From CAYYNP01 sp964472545 (lineage in GTDB: Bacteria > Planctomycetota > Planctomycetia > Pirellulales > Thermoguttaceae): 15,140 bases of DNA. The translations under genes and the position numbers were made by a program. Below are positions 14,592 to 15,140 of this stretch, one piece after another. Numbering within the stretch: the stretch's first letter is position 1; every line of letters begins with the position of its first letter. The stretch is taken from contig CAYYNP010000244.1 in NCBI GenBank assembly GCA_964472545.1, positions 1-15,140 on the forward strand, written 5' to 3'. The notes below the pieces were generated by a model. The model saw only the letters and a program-made list of their open reading frames with translations, made no database searches and was not told the DNA's origin.

Positions 14592-15092
14592 ATGTTCTGC
14601 AAGACGACACGAGCGGCTGCTTTTCTTATTGCAGGGGTGATTGTGATGGTGGGGGGTGTCCGCGTAGAAGCGGACACTCTGACATTCGATTTCGACTCCG
14701 GGCTTGGGCCAAACTTCTCCGGTACCGAAGAGGGTGACTTCTGGACGATAGACGCAGATGGCCCGACGGTTCGGATTGCCAAACCGGCTGATGATGGCAG
14801 TTATGAGAGCAACGGTTGGGCTCGGGCAAAGGTGGAATCCGTCTTCACCGCAGGCGGGGACTTCACGGCCACGGTCGACTTCACCTTGCACGACTTCCCC
14901 GGCCCGAGTGGAAGAGACATGCTCAACGAGTCCTTGTTCTCCGTATTGCCTACCTCCGGCGGTGAGTTTTCCGTCTTGAGATTCATGCTGGGGCCTTCCA
15001 AACACCGTATTGAGGCCTGGGTCACTCCAGGCGGGGCTCTTGGTCTGGCAGCCTTGGACATCATGGAAGGCCGCTACCAAATCAAGCTGTAG
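14592..15092 (+). CDS. Secreted hypothetical protein, possibly cut short by an early stop
   Basis: I do not recognise the family with confidence. The 166-residue product starts with a signal peptide (MFCKTTRAAAFLIAGVIVMV, likely cut after VEA near residue 27). It continues with beta-rich sequence (TLTFDFDSGLGPNFSG, GDFTATVDFTLHDFPGP, GEFSVLRFML) like the concanavalin/LamG-type jelly rolls of planctomycete secreted proteins. Such proteins are often longer and end in a PEP-CTERM anchor. Here the frame stops at TAG 15090-15092 just after GRYQIKL. The same frame stays open beyond the stop to the window end, reading CFNSNGTKWRVGDDLL, which looks compatible with a continuing beta-strand domain. Either the gene is short or it carries a nonsense mutation. 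GAGG 7 bases upstream supports ATG 14592. It follows the PEP-CTERM gene by 42 bp. Confidence 0.72.
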   Translation: MFCKTTRAAAFLIAGVIVMVGGVRVEADTLTFDFDSGLGPNFSGTEEGDFWTIDADGPTVRIAKPADDGSYESNGWARAKVESVFTAGGDFTATVDFTLHDFPGPSGRDMLNESLFSVLPTSGGEFSVLRFMLGPSKHRIEAWVTPGGALGLAALDIMEGRYQIKL

Positions 15093-15140
15093 TGTTTCAA
15101 CTCAAATGGCACAAAGTGGAGGGTAGGTGACGATCTCCTC

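Noticed and set aside
1..15140. Defence island, prophage, integron or CRISPR content
   Set aside because: No nuclease, restriction, toxin-antitoxin, integrase, phage or Cas signature was found in any plausible gene, and no regularly spaced repeats occur.

Overview
The window looks like chromosomal DNA from a GC-rich planctomycete, probably close to the Pirellulales. This is an inference from gene content: a PEP-CTERM sorted protein, a secreted protein with a planctomycete-type N-terminal module and an alpha/alpha-toroid domain, a CE15-type esterase, a very large secreted glycosidase-like protein, loose gene spacing and mixed Shine-Dalgarno use. No rRNA, tRNA, CRISPR array, transposase or phage gene was recognised.

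Layout. Positions 1-4085 hold three minus-strand genes separated by long gaps. In transcription order they are a RimI-like N-acetyltransferase (3564-4085), a malate/L-lactate dehydrogenase family oxidoreductase (2062-3114) and an AAA+ ATPase with a likely winged-helix N-terminus (123-1451). A terminator-like hairpin lies after the ATPase. The gaps carry short repeats: a 13-bp tandem array at 1497-1548 and inverted CTAG/GGG-rich tracts at 3265-3290 and 3501-3535. Positions 4086-4649 contain an 82-bp relic of the 3' end of a gene homologous to the large 10605-13334 gene. After it comes a plus-strand secreted toroid-domain protein (4650-6689), ending in a strong inverted repeat that covers its stop codon. 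Positions 6836-13334 are four minus-strand genes. In transcription order they are a 909-residue secreted glycosidase-like protein (10605-13334), an Fe-S protein distantly like epoxyqueuosine reductase (9411-10331), a CE15-like glucuronoyl/acetylxylan esterase (7977-9260) and a secreted WG-repeat protein (6836-7915). From 13842 to the right edge are two closely spaced plus-strand secreted proteins. The first has a PEP-CTERM anchor. The second ends abruptly at a stop near the window edge.

How the genes fit together. Five or six products look exported, and the esterase plus the glycosidase-like protein suggest handling of external or cell-envelope polysaccharide. The spacing (61, 150 and 273 bp) does not prove an operon. 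The first three genes look like ordinary housekeeping or metabolic genes. I found no convincing new multi-gene system. The observations most worth checking are the gene relic and its inverted relation to the intact paralogue, the glycosidase-like protein whose apparent acid/base motif is altered, the unusual cysteine spacing in the Fe-S protein, and the possible early stop in the last gene.
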